Of a stretch of 26,320 nt of DNA, positions 1 to 7,540 are shown piece after piece. A program made the position numbers and the translations under genes. This stretch comes from JBOFLG01 sp051657745. Its GTDB lineage: Bacteria; Actinomycetota; Actinomycetes; Actinomycetales; Dermatophilaceae. The stretch lies in the NCBI GenBank assembly GCA_051657745.1, contig JBOFLG010000143.1, positions 1-26,320 of the forward strand, given 5' to 3'. Every line of letters begins with the position of its first letter. Positions within the stretch are counted from its first letter, which is position 1. The notes below the pieces were generated by a model. That model was not told where the DNA came from, did no database searches, and saw only the letters and a program-made list of their open reading frames with translations.

Positions 1-453
1 TCCGGGCCCGGCGGTGCGTCGGCTGGGCGTGGCGGCGCGGCGCGGGGGCGGGCCGGCGGGTCGCCGGCATCCGCGCCATCCGTCGCGGCGGGCGACGCGA
101 CACCCGTCGCGGCGGGTGGCGCGGGACCGGCCGGTGTGCGGGCGCCCCGGCATGGTTCACCGGAGCCAGCGGGGTCTCCAGCTGCGTCCGTGACGGCGTC
201 GGCATTGGAGCCAGCGTCGGCGTTGGCGCCAGCGTCGGCGTTGGCGCCAGCGCCGGGGCTGGACTCGGACCCGGCGGCATCCGCACCGTCGTGGACCGCC
301 GAGGCCGACGAGGAACTCCGCGACGGGGTCGAACTCGGGCTCACCATCGCGGAACTCGCCGAGTCGCTCGACCTGCAGGAGCAGGTTGTCGCGGCCCGGC
401 TCGACGAGGTGGGGCTCGCGGCCGGCCCGGAGTCGATGCTGCGGCTCGAGTAG
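1..453 (+). CDS. C-terminal part of an unrecognised protein (partial, runs in from the left edge)
   Basis: The frame is open from base 1 to the TAG at 451-453, so this is the 3' end of a longer gene; an internal GTG at 136 is not needed as a start. Residues 1-95 are Gly/Ala/Pro/Ser-rich low-complexity linker containing a tandem repeat (199-252). The last 50 or so residues look folded: a WTAEADEELRDGVELG segment followed by TIAELAESLDLQEQVVAARLDEVGL, reminiscent of the Trp-containing, acidic helix-turn-helix tails (SANT/Myb-like) at the ends of some actinobacterial proteins. I do not recognise the family and assign no function. It converges with pgm, with 21 nt between the two stop codons. Confidence 0.6.
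   Translation, partial: SGPGGASAGRGGAARGRAGGSPASAPSVAAGDATPVAAGGAGPAGVRAPRHGSPEPAGSPAASVTASALEPASALAPASALAPAPGLDSDPAASAPSWTAEADEELRDGVELGLTIAELAESLDLQEQVVAARLDEVGLAAGPESMLRLE
199..252 (+). repeat. Three tandem 18-bp repeats in coding sequence
   Basis: Units 199-216, 217-234 and 235-252. The last two are identical and the first differs at two positions. Each encodes a six-residue unit (SALEPA or SALAPA) in the low-complexity linker of the partial gene at 1-453. The length of 18 bp keeps the frame, so copy number could vary without disrupting the protein. Confidence 0.9.
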
Positions 454-474
454 CGGGCAGCGAGTAGCGCCACC

Positions 475-2139
475 TCAGTGGGCGAGCGCGCTGGACACCA
501 CCTCACGCGCCTCGGCCTGGACCGCCGCCAGGTGGTCGGCCCCGCGGAAAGACTCGGCGTAGATTTTGTAGACGTCCTCGGTTCCGCTCGGCCGGGCCGC
601 GAACCAGGCCGACTCGGTGACCACCTTCAGGCCGCCGATCGCCGCGCCGTTGCCAGGCGCCGCGGTGAGCCGTGCGGTGATCGGCTCACCCGCCAGCATC
701 TGGGCCGTAACGTCAGAGGGCGAGAGCGCTCCGAGCCTGGCCTTCTCCTCGCGCGTCGCAGCGGCGTCCACCCGGGCGTATGCCGGCGCCCCGTGGGTCG
801 CGGTGAGCTCGGCATAGATCTCCGATGGTGAGGACCCGGTGCGCGCCAGGATCTCGGCGGCGAGGAGGGCGAGCAGGATGCCGTCCTTGTCGGTGGTCCA
901 CACTGACCCGTCGCGCCGCAGGAACGAGGCACCGGCCGACTCCTCCCCGCCGAACGGGCCGGAGCCGTCCAGCAGCCCCGGCACGAACCACTTGAAGCCC
1001 ACCGGAACCTCGACCAGCCGGCGCCCGAGGCCGGCCGCCACCTTGTCGATCATCGAGGACGACACCACGGTCTTCCCGATGAAGCCGTCCGTGCGCCAGC
1101 CGGGCCGCGCCCCGCCGTACAGGTAGTGAATGGCCACCGCAAGAAAGTGATTGGGGTTCATCAGCCCGGCATCCGGGGTGACGATGCCGTGCCGGTCGGC
1201 GTCGGCGTCGTTGCCGGTGGCGAGGTCGTACTCGGAGCGTCGCTCGATGAGGGAGGCCATCGCGGACGGCGACGAGCAGTCCATTCGGATCTGCCCGTCC
1301 CAGTCGAGCGTCATGAACCGCCAGGTCGGGTCGACGAGTGGATTGACCACGGTGAGGTCGAGGCGGTGCCGCTCGGCGATCGCGCCCCAGTAGTCGACCG
1401 CGGCGCCGCCCAGTGGGTCGGCGCCGATGCGCACGCCGGCGTCGCGGATCGCACCGAGGTCGAGCACGCTCGGGAGGCCGTCGACATAGGTGCCGAGGTA
1501 GTCGTATCCGGATGACGCGGCGCGCGCCCGCCCGAACGGCATCCGCCGGACCCCGTCCAGCCCGGCGCGGAGGTAGGCGTTCGCCGCCGTGGCGATGGCC
1601 GTGGTGGCAGTTCCGTCGGCCGGGCCACCGTGCGGTGGGTTGTATTTGATGCCGCCGTCGGCGGGCGGGTTGTGCGACGGGGTGACGATGATGCCGTCGG
1701 CGAGTCCGGCGCTGGCCGGCATCCGGTCGACCGCGGCAAGCGTGCCGCGGTTGGCGGTGAGGATGGCGTGCGACACCGCTGGCGTCGGGGTGTACCGGCC
1801 GGCCGTATCGACCAGCACCGTGACGTCGTTGGCCGCCAGCACCTCGAGCGCGGAGGTCCAGGCCGGCTCGGAGAGCGCGTGCGTATCGCGGCCGAGGAAC
1901 AGTGGCCCGTCGAACCCCTGGGTGCGGCGGTAGTCGCAGATCGCCTGGGTCGTGGCGAGGATGTGCGCCTCGGTGAACGACGCGCGCAGGCTCGACCCGC
2001 GGTGTCCCGAGGTACCGAACGCGACCTGTTGGTCGACTTCGTCGGGGTCGGGCGCGGTGGCGTAGTAGGCGGTCACCAGCGCGGCGACATCGACCAGGTC
2101 GGACGGCTGGGCGGGCTGGCCGGCGCGTGCGGAACTCAT
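475..2139 (-). CDS. pgm: Phosphoglucomutase, alpha-D-glucose-specific
   Basis: Interconverts glucose-1-phosphate and glucose-6-phosphate in the cytosol. The 554 residues match the E. coli Pgm-type length (about 546). Visible alpha-D-phosphohexomutase motifs are the active-site phosphoserine loop TPSHNP (Ser155), the Mg-binding loop DADAD (Asp311, 313, 315), the sugar-binding loop GGEESAG (398-404) and the C-terminal phosphate-binding ARPSGTEDVYK. The frame stays open upstream to 2670, but that extension is Arg/Pro-rich shadow coding; I chose the ATG at 2139, which gives the usual short N-terminus before FGTSGHRG. No clear Shine-Dalgarno sequence precedes it. It is convergent with the partial gene at 1-453. 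It would link glucose-1-phosphate released by GlgP (19133-21718) to central metabolism. Confidence 0.95.
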   Translation of the reverse strand: MSSARAGQPAQPSDLVDVAALVTAYYATAPDPDEVDQQVAFGTSGHRGSSLRASFTEAHILATTQAICDYRRTQGFDGPLFLGRDTHALSEPAWTSALEVLAANDVTVLVDTAGRYTPTPAVSHAILTANRGTLAAVDRMPASAGLADGIIVTPSHNPPADGGIKYNPPHGGPADGTATTAIATAANAYLRAGLDGVRRMPFGRARAASSGYDYLGTYVDGLPSVLDLGAIRDAGVRIGADPLGGAAVDYWGAIAERHRLDLTVVNPLVDPTWRFMTLDWDGQIRMDCSSPSAMASLIERRSEYDLATGNDADADRHGIVTPDAGLMNPNHFLAVAIHYLYGGARPGWRTDGFIGKTVVSSSMIDKVAAGLGRRLVEVPVGFKWFVPGLLDGSGPFGGEESAGASFLRRDGSVWTTDKDGILLALLAAEILARTGSSPSEIYAELTATHGAPAYARVDAAATREEKARLGALSPSDVTAQMLAGEPITARLTAAPGNGAAIGGLKVVTESAWFAARPSGTEDVYKIYAESFRGADHLAAVQAEAREVVSSALAH

Positions 2140-2170
2140 ACTGGCGAGTCTCGCAGAGCCGGTCACCGGC

Positions 2171-2222
2171 CGGGTCTGGCCACGTCGACGAGCACCCGCG
2201 ACCCGGGTCTGGCCACATCGAC
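2171..2222. repeat. Imperfect 19-bp direct repeat upstream of pgm
   Basis: CGGGTCTGGCCACGTCGAC at 2171-2189 recurs at 2204-2222 with one change (CGTCGAC to CATCGAC). The copies start 33 bp apart and lie 30-85 bp upstream of the pgm start. They could be a regulator site pair or simply a small duplication. Confidence 0.75.
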
Positions 2223-2663
2223 AGGCTACCCGCCGTGGGCGGTTGACGCCCCACGCGCGACGTCGCAGGCCGCGCCACGAGACCACAGTGACGCGGCGCA
2301 GAGGTATCACCAGCCGCCGCCGCGCCTCCTCCCTCAGGACCCCTGCGAGGTGGAGCCGGCCATCGCGCACCGCACGGAGGTGCCCGTGCGTAGCCGCCGT
2401 CCGACCGGTGAGCAGATGCTCGGCGTCACGGTGCGGGTCATGGCGGCCTGGCCTGGGCTGCGGTGATGGTCGGTCACGACGGTGGGCTCGCTGGTGCTCA
2501 CGGCGCTGCGGGCGGCGGGGCCCGCAGCGCCATCGACGGAGCGGGTGCGGCGGCGTTGGCGATGCCGTGCCCGCTCCTCGCGCTGCGGACGGGATCGCCC
2601 GCCGGTGAGGCGGACCCGGTCCTGAAACCCGCCGGCGCAGGGGTAGCGCGGCGCCCGTGCGCC

Positions 2664-2693
2664 TTGACATTCAGTGTCTGGCTGCCGTAGAAA
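2664..2693 (+). promoter_or_regulatory. Predicted sigma70-type promoter for the cvn operon
   Basis: A perfect -35 hexamer TTGACA (2664-2669) is followed after 18 bp by TAGAAA (2688-2693; 4 of 6 match to TATAAT). It lies on the coding strand of cvnA at the point where base composition shifts. Transcription would start near 2700, leaving a leader of about 280 nt. Confidence 0.5.
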
Positions 2694-2964
2694 TCTTGGT
2701 GCTAGGGTCACACGACCGTAGCGTTACGGGCGTAGCGAGGTTGGTACGTGTTGTGCAGGGTTCAGTAAATGCCGCGCGCTCACAAGACGCAGGCTGGCGG
2801 GCAGGGAGTCCACAGATATCGATCTCGGTACATTCGCCATCGTTCCCCGGCAGTTAATGCCCCACGGTGAGCTGGTCATGTCGTGCCCAGTGGCCATCAA
2901 TCTCGCGCAGCGGTCGACGTGGTTGACGAGGTTGATCGCCGGGTTCGGGCGCAGCTCCGTCACC

Positions 2965-2970
2965 AGGAGG
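2965..2970 (+). promoter_or_regulatory. Strong ribosome binding site that fixes the cvnA start
   Basis: AGGAGG, eight nucleotides before the GTG at 2979. The upstream in-frame GTG at 2883 has no comparable site, so the start at 2979 is preferred. Confidence 0.8.
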
Positions 2971-2978
2971 TCCTGCCC

Positions 2979-5900
2979 GTGCGTGAGTCCCGAAGCGTAG
3001 TCAGACAGCGAGTGCGCGGACGTATCGCCCGCAATGTCACGGGAATCGCCCGCATTGTCAAGGGAGTTCGGCCGCCGGTGGTGGCGTGGCGACGGCTCGT
3101 CGACTTGCCGATCCGGACCCGGGTGGCATTGATCATGCTGGTGCCGATGGTGGCGCTGTTCGCGCTGTCGACCGTGCAGATCGCCTGGGGTGTGCGGTCG
3201 ACGTGGGCTGCCGGCGACACCAGTCGACTCGCCCAACTGCAGGGGATCGCACCCGAGCTCATCTCGGCGCTGCAGGACGAGCGGACCGCTGCAGCGGTGT
3301 TATTGAGCGACGAAAGCCCGGATCCATCGGTCAAGCAGGCGTTCACGGAGCGGGTCGCGGCGACGGAGGCGAAGGCGACCGTCTGGAACAGTCAGGTCGA
3401 AGACGCCGACGACGCGACCGACTCGGTACGTGCGCGCATCGCCGTCGTGGAGGGTGAACTGCAGCGGCTGACCGCAGTGCGGAGCGACGTCAACGAGCAA
3501 CGGCTTGATGTCGGCCCGATCTCGGATCAGTACTCGACGGTGATCGGGGACCTCCTGGGGCTGGGGCGGTTGACGACGCAGAGCATCAACGACGAAGCAC
3601 TGCGTCGCAGCATCATCGCGACCAGCGCGTACGGGGCGTTCCAGGAGGCATCAGCGCAGGAGCAGACGCTCTTGGCCAGCGCGTTGATCACCGGAGAGCT
3701 CGGGGTGCGGGAAGGGGTCGCGCTGATCGGCAGCCTCAACGCCCAGCAGAGCGCCTTCGCCGAGTTTGCCGGGTCCGCCACCACCTCGCAGCGTGCGGCG
3801 GCGGCCGCGGCGGCATCAGATGAGGCGGTCGCTCGCGTGACGCAGGTAGAGCAGCAGGCGCTCCGTGCGACTCGTACCGGCAAAATCCGCGGCGATGTCA
3901 CGCAGTGGTTGGAGGCAAGTAACTCCCGACTGGCCGCGATCCGAGCGGTGCAGCAGGACCAGGTCCTGGTGGTCTCGCAAGGTGCTGAGCGGTTACGCGG
4001 CGAAGCCACCCGTTCGGCTGTCTTCAATGTGCTGACCGTGCTGTTCATCACCCTGTCGGCGCTGGGAGTCGGCCTGGTGATCGCCCGGTCGATGGTGCGT
4101 CCGATCCGGCAGTTGCGTGTCGCGGCGCTGGAGGCCGCCAATCATCGGTTGCCGGAGGCCGTCCGCGCCGCTCAGGCTGGTCAGCGCGTCCTCGATGACG
4201 ATGTGGTGCGGCTGCGCAGTTCCGGTCGGGATGAGATCGGGCAACTCGCCGATGCGTTCGTGACCATTCAGGACGAGGCGGTGCGGGTCGCGAGCGAGCA
4301 GGCGATTCGGCGTCGGGAGACGGCGGTCCTGGTGAACACCTTGGCGCGGCGCAGCCAGAGCCAGGTCGAGCGAGCGATCAGCCGGATCGATGCGATGGAG
4401 CAGGGCGAGACCGACGCAGACCGGTTGGGCGAGATCTTCGACCTCGACCACGCGGTCACCCGAATGCGCCGGACCAATGAGAGCTTGATGGTGCTGACCC
4501 GGGAGCACACCGGCGCAGATACCCCCTGGGATCACCCGGAGCCGGTTCGCCAGGTGCTGCAGGCCGCGCTCAGCGAGATTGAGCAGTACCAACGGGTCGA
4601 GGTCACCTCCGCCGATGCGGTGGAGTCCGGGCTCGTCCACCCGGCCGCTGTCAAGGACGTCATCCACCTGCTCGCCGAGTTGCTGGAGAATGCGACAACC
4701 TTCTCCAGCCGCCGGACCACCGTTGTTGCTGAGGCTCGTCGGGTGGTGGACCGACTGGTGATCGAGATCGAGGACTACGGACTCGGGCTCAGTGCCGACC
4801 AGTTGAAACAAATCAACGAACGCCTGCGGAAGCCGCCAGAGTTGGACGTGGCCGTGGCCCGTCAAATGGGGCTCTACGTCGTCGCCCGGCTCGCCGCGAT
4901 CCACGGCATCGATGTGGCGCTCCGACGTGGTGGTGGCGGCGGCGTGGTGGCCGTCGTCGAACTCCCCGGCTCGATCGTGGTGTGGCGTCCGGCTCCGGTG
5001 ACGCCGGGGCAGTCGACCTGGCAGCTTCCAGCGGGGCTCCCACTGACTGCGGCAGGGGCGGCGCCACGGACTGGGGCTGCGGCGCCACTGGCTGGAGTGT
5101 CGCCATCCCAGTCCACCGAGCGGGCGGAGGAGTCCGTGCCCGAGCGGCCGGCGCCGGTCTTCGCGGAGCGCTCCGAGGTGCCTGCGGTGGAACGGCCGGC
5201 ACCGGTCTTCGCGGAGCGGTCCGAGGTGCCTGCGGTGGAGTGGCCGGAGCCGGCTCGCATCGTGCCGGGCCTCCTTGCGCTCAGCGATCTCGCCCTGGTG
5301 GGCACCGAAGTACCCACTCCCACCTCGGATTACCGAGACAACAGTCTGCTGCCTCGGCCGGTGAGCGAGCCGCAGGCGGGGCTCGAGGATGGCCTGGGGT
5401 CCTTCGGTTCGCCGATCTTCGACGATGTGAAGTCGCACTGGTTCCGGTCTGATGGGCAGGTGAGCGCAGGCCACCGTCCAGACCAGCAGGCCTGGGTGAC
5501 TGCGGCCGACGCCGGGTGGGCGCAGGCCAGCCGCGCCGCGACCGCCGCCGCCGCTCCGGTGTCTGCGCCGGTGGCGGTGACCGGGTCGGATGGGCTCGTT
5601 GGTGCGGTCGGAGGCAATGAGCGCGAGCCGTTGTCATCGGATCTCGGGAGTTACACCACCCCGCGTGTCCAGCCTGTTCCGAGCCTGGAACCCGTCTCAA
5701 CAACGCCGTCCGGGCTGCCAAAGCGCGTGCCGCTTGCCAACCTCGTGCCGGGAACCGTTGCGCCACTGACGTCCACCGCGACGCCACCGTCGTCCGGAAG
5801 GGTTGCCAAGGGCGAGACCAGGCCAGGGCACGGTGGTCGGCCGCATAGTGCCGTGGCCACCACATTGCGTAACTTCACGTCCGGTGCCGACCGCGCCCGC

Positions 5901-5987
5901 CAGGCGCAGGAGCATTCTTCTGCGGACGCGCCCGAGGAGAACCGGGTGGCAGTTGGCCGAGACCACACGCGATCGCAGGAGGACTGA
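2979..5987 (+). CDS. cvnA: CvnA-type sensor histidine kinase with nitrate/nitrite-sensing (NIT) domain
   Basis: Membrane sensor kinase of the conservon family, 1002 aa from the GTG with a strong Shine-Dalgarno site. Order: cytoplasmic N-terminus; TM1 about 47-70; extracellular NIT-like helical domain about 80-340, with the typical ELISALQDERTAAAVLL stretch; TM2 about 347-370; HAMP about 370-436; dimerisation region with LDHAVTRMRR (His491, candidate phosphoacceptor); HATPase with N box ELLENATTFS (Asn571), DYGLGL (Asp599) and a Gly-rich G2 loop near 650. Residues from about 665 are a long Pro/Ala-rich tail with a 16-residue tandem duplication, ending in GLPKRVPLANLVPG and VATTLRNFTSGADRAR, which resemble the conserved C-terminal motifs of actinobacterial CvnA proteins. 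Its TGA overlaps the cvnB ATG by one base (TGATG). The ligand is unknown; NIT-domain homology does not prove nitrate sensing. Confidence 0.9.
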   Translation: MRESRSVVRQRVRGRIARNVTGIARIVKGVRPPVVAWRRLVDLPIRTRVALIMLVPMVALFALSTVQIAWGVRSTWAAGDTSRLAQLQGIAPELISALQDERTAAAVLLSDESPDPSVKQAFTERVAATEAKATVWNSQVEDADDATDSVRARIAVVEGELQRLTAVRSDVNEQRLDVGPISDQYSTVIGDLLGLGRLTTQSINDEALRRSIIATSAYGAFQEASAQEQTLLASALITGELGVREGVALIGSLNAQQSAFAEFAGSATTSQRAAAAAAASDEAVARVTQVEQQALRATRTGKIRGDVTQWLEASNSRLAAIRAVQQDQVLVVSQGAERLRGEATRSAVFNVLTVLFITLSALGVGLVIARSMVRPIRQLRVAALEAANHRLPEAVRAAQAGQRVLDDDVVRLRSSGRDEIGQLADAFVTIQDEAVRVASEQAIRRRETAVLVNTLARRSQSQVERAISRIDAMEQGETDADRLGEIFDLDHAVTRMRRTNESLMVLTREHTGADTPWDHPEPVRQVLQAALSEIEQYQRVEVTSADAVESGLVHPAAVKDVIHLLAELLENATTFSSRRTTVVAEARRVVDRLVIEIEDYGLGLSADQLKQINERLRKPPELDVAVARQMGLYVVARLAAIHGIDVALRRGGGGGVVAVVELPGSIVVWRPAPVTPGQSTWQLPAGLPLTAAGAAPRTGAAAPLAGVSPSQSTERAEESVPERPAPVFAERSEVPAVERPAPVFAERSEVPAVEWPEPARIVPGLLALSDLALVGTEVPTPTSDYRDNSLLPRPVSEPQAGLEDGLGSFGSPIFDDVKSHWFRSDGQVSAGHRPDQQAWVTAADAGWAQASRAATAAAAPVSAPVAVTGSDGLVGAVGGNEREPLSSDLGSYTTPRVQPVPSLEPVSTTPSGLPKRVPLANLVPGTVAPLTSTATPPSSGRVAKGETRPGHGGRPHSAVATTLRNFTSGADRARQAQEHSSADAPEENRVAVGRDHTRSQED
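5145..5240 (+). repeat. 48-bp tandem duplication in the cvnA tail
   Basis: Two head-to-tail copies (5145-5192 and 5193-5240) differ at only a few bases. Both encode RPAPVFAERSEVPAVE in the disordered Pro-rich tail of CvnA, and the start of a third, diverged unit (WPEPA) follows. The near identity suggests a recent in-frame duplication. Confidence 0.95.
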
Positions 5988-6400
5988 TGTCGCGCGACGA
6001 CGACCGGATGAACCTCGACTGGGTAATGACCGACTTCGTGGATCGGGTTCACGGCGTCTCACACGCTGTCGCGGTCTCTGCTGACGGCTTGCTTCTTGCG
6101 CTTTCTGAGGGACTTCCTCGAGATCGTGCGGACCAGTTCGCCGCGATTTCCTGTGGACTGGTCAGTTTGACGGCAGGGGCGGCTCGCGCACTCGAAGGAG
6201 GTACCGTCAACCAGATTCTTGTCGATATGGACCTGGGGTTCCTCATCGTGATGTCGATCAGTGATGGGTCGTGTCTGGCAGCCCTTGCCGCGCGGACGTG
6301 CGATATCGGTCAGGTCGGGTTCGAGATGGGGATGGTTGCCGACCGGGTCGGCACGGCCTTGACGCCGCCGCTACGCTCCGCAGAGACGGCGCCACGATGA
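5987..6400 (+). CDS. cvnB: CvnB-type roadblock/LC7 domain protein
   Basis: Small cytosolic roadblock/LC7 protein of 137 aa. In the conservon family it partners the sensor kinase and the small GTPase and may regulate nucleotide cycling of the latter. Family features are LDWVMTDFVDRVHGVSHAVAVSADGLLLALSEGL near the start, the central AAISCGLVSLTAGAARAL helix, and the C-terminal SDGSCLAALAARTCDIGQVGFEM. The ATG at 5987 overlaps the cvnA stop and has AGGAGG at 5977-5982, only four nucleotides away; an in-frame ATG at 6008 is an alternative start. Its TGA overlaps the cvnC ATG (ATGA at 6397-6400), so translation is probably coupled. Confidence 0.92.
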   Translation: MSRDDDRMNLDWVMTDFVDRVHGVSHAVAVSADGLLLALSEGLPRDRADQFAAISCGLVSLTAGAARALEGGTVNQILVDMDLGFLIVMSISDGSCLAALAARTCDIGQVGFEMGMVADRVGTALTPPLRSAETAPR

Positions 6401-6798
6401 CCGTCCAGCCGGACGCATCCTCCGGGCGGCCACTCTCCAGCGCCCCGGACAACGCGGGATCCAGGCAGTTGGTCCGTCCGTACACCGTGACTCGCGGTCG
6501 AACCCGAGCGTCAATGGATATCGCGCTGGAAGCGCTGGTCTCGGCAACCGGGTCCCCTCCATCCCCAGGCCTCGCCGGCGCCGGGGGCGAAATCCGCGCG
6601 ATCATGCAGGCCTGCACGCTCGAAGATCAGTCGCTCGCCGAGATCTCGGCGCGCCTCCGCCTGCCACTCGGGGTGGCGCGGGTGCTGGTCGGCGACCTGG
6701 CCATGGACGGCGTCCTGGCAGTTCGAGCGCCGGTGAGTGCGGATGGCGTCGATACGCACCTGTTGGAGAGGGTTCTTCATGGTCTCCACCGCCTCTAG
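6397..6798 (+). CDS. cvnC: CvnC-type DUF742 protein
   Basis: DUF742 protein of 133 aa, the third member of the conservon operon. Conserved signatures are the N-terminal RQLVRPYTVTRGRT and the C-terminal HLLERVLHGLHRL. Between them EIRAIMQACTLEDQSLAEISARLRLPLGVARVLVGDLAMDGVL reads as a winged helix-turn-helix-like fold. The frame is open upstream to 6271, but the ATG at 6397 gives the family's usual N-terminus and overlaps the cvnB stop. Its last 20 nt overlap the start of cvnD. The biochemical role in this family is poorly defined. Confidence 0.9.
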   Translation: MTVQPDASSGRPLSSAPDNAGSRQLVRPYTVTRGRTRASMDIALEALVSATGSPPSPGLAGAGGEIRAIMQACTLEDQSLAEISARLRLPLGVARVLVGDLAMDGVLAVRAPVSADGVDTHLLERVLHGLHRL

Positions 6799-7414
6799 CC
6801 CGTCCAGCGGAGCCGCTGCGTCGAGGACCGGCGGACGGTCGGCGAAGGTGTCGACGAAGATCGTCATCGCCGGTGGTTTCGCCGTCGGCAAGACCACGTT
6901 GGTCGGGTCGGTGTCCGAGATCGAACCGTTGACGACAGAGGCAGCAATGACCTCAATGAGCGCCAAGACCGACGACACCCATCTGACCCCGGGCAAGACC
7001 ACCACGACCGTGGCCATGGACTTCGGCCGTATCACGCTCGACGCAGATCTCGTGCTTTATCTCTTCGGGACTCCTGGTCAGAATCGATTCTGGTTCATGT
7101 GGGACGAGTTGGTTCGTGGTGCCGTTGGTGCTGTAGTCCTCGTTGACAGTCGCCGCTTGGCCGACGGGTTCGGTCCGATCGACTATTTCGAGAACGCCAA
7201 CCTGCCGTTTGTGGTTGCCGTCAATCAGTTCGACGGAGTCCTCCACCACACTATTGACGACGTCCGCGACGCCCTTTCCGTCCCTGACCACGTCCCGGTT
7301 CTCACCACCGACGCACGAAGCCGCCAGGAAACCAAAAAGGTGCTGATCGCCGTGGTTGAGCACGCTATTCGGGAACGCCGAACGGCCGCATCCGCGGTTC
7401 CACTCTCACGCTGA
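6779..7414 (+). CDS. cvnD: CvnD-type small Ras-like GTPase
   Basis: ATP/GTP-binding output protein of the conservon, 211 aa. Motifs: P-loop GGFAVGKT (32-39); TTTTVAMDFG switch I region (75-83); G3-like FGTPGQNRFWFMW (96-108); G4-like NQFD (149-152), which replaces canonical NKxD, as is common in this family. The ATG at 6779 has GGAGAGG at 6765-6771 and overlaps cvnC by 20 nt, so I chose it over the longer frame from 6737. The family is thought to cycle at the membrane with CvnB and the sensor. The cytochrome P450 (CvnE) that follows some Streptomyces conservons is absent; a solute-binding lipoprotein gene follows after 126 nt instead. Confidence 0.92.
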   Translation: MVSTASSPSSGAAASRTGGRSAKVSTKIVIAGGFAVGKTTLVGSVSEIEPLTTEAAMTSMSAKTDDTHLTPGKTTTTVAMDFGRITLDADLVLYLFGTPGQNRFWFMWDELVRGAVGAVVLVDSRRLADGFGPIDYFENANLPFVVAVNQFDGVLHHTIDDVRDALSVPDHVPVLTTDARSRQETKKVLIAVVEHAIRERRTAASAVPLSR

Positions 7415-7480
7415 ATTTGCTGGTACATGGCCTACATCAAGGAAGGTTCACGCCTCGCTCCGCGTCATTGTCTCTCGCCT

Positions 7481-7503
7481 GTGAGATCGCCCGTCCGTGA
7501 GAT
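7481..7503. repeat. Short direct repeat upstream of the TctC-like gene
   Basis: GTGAGAT occurs at 7481-7487 and 7497-7503, start to start 16 bp, each followed by a near-identical CGC or TGC. It lies 40-60 bp before the tctC-like start in the cvnD-tctC gap. A regulator half-site pair is possible but unproven. Confidence 0.35.
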
Positions 7504-7527
7504 TGCAAATCCATCCACCGAATCGTC

Positions 7528-7534
7528 AAGGGGG
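7528..7534 (+). promoter_or_regulatory. Ribosome binding site deciding the TctC-like start
   Basis: AAGGGGG, six nucleotides before the ATG at 7541. The frame is open 38 codons further upstream, but no comparable site exists there and the signal peptide follows the ATG at 7541 at the expected distance. Confidence 0.7.
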
Positions 7535-7540
7535 TACGAG

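Larger units (their letters stand above)
2140..2978. other. Intergenic region of about 840 bp between pgm and cvnA
   Basis: Bases 2140-2660 are very GC-rich. Every open frame there gives Arg/Pro/Ala-rich translations without recognisable motifs, so I see no gene. It holds a 19-bp direct repeat (2171-2222). From about 2660 the composition becomes less GC-rich, a sigma70-like promoter appears at 2664-2693, and an untranslated leader of about 280 nt leads to the cvnA ribosome binding site. A five-bp inverted repeat, CCGTA-GCGT-TACGG, lies at 2716-2729, shortly after the predicted transcription start. No known riboswitch consensus was recognised. Confidence 0.6.

Noticed and set aside
2140..2670. 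N-terminal extension of pgm by 177 residues
   Set aside because: The extension is Arg/Pro-rich, crosses the direct repeat and is absent from the Pgm family; the ATG at 2139 gives the normal length.
2243..2711. Small open frames of 75-125 codons on both strands in the pgm-cvnA gap
   Set aside because: None has a ribosome site, a plausible composition or a recognisable motif.
2883..2978. Earlier GTG start of cvnA at 2883
   Set aside because: No ribosome site precedes it, whereas AGGAGG stands eight bases before the GTG at 2979.
2979..5987. Calling CvnA a nitrate sensor
   Set aside because: The NIT domain name comes from one branch of the family. No nitrate-metabolism genes are nearby, so the ligand is left open.
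5697..6062. Short frames opposite the end of cvnA
   Set aside because: Shadow coding of the Pro/Ala-rich CvnA tail; no independent signals.
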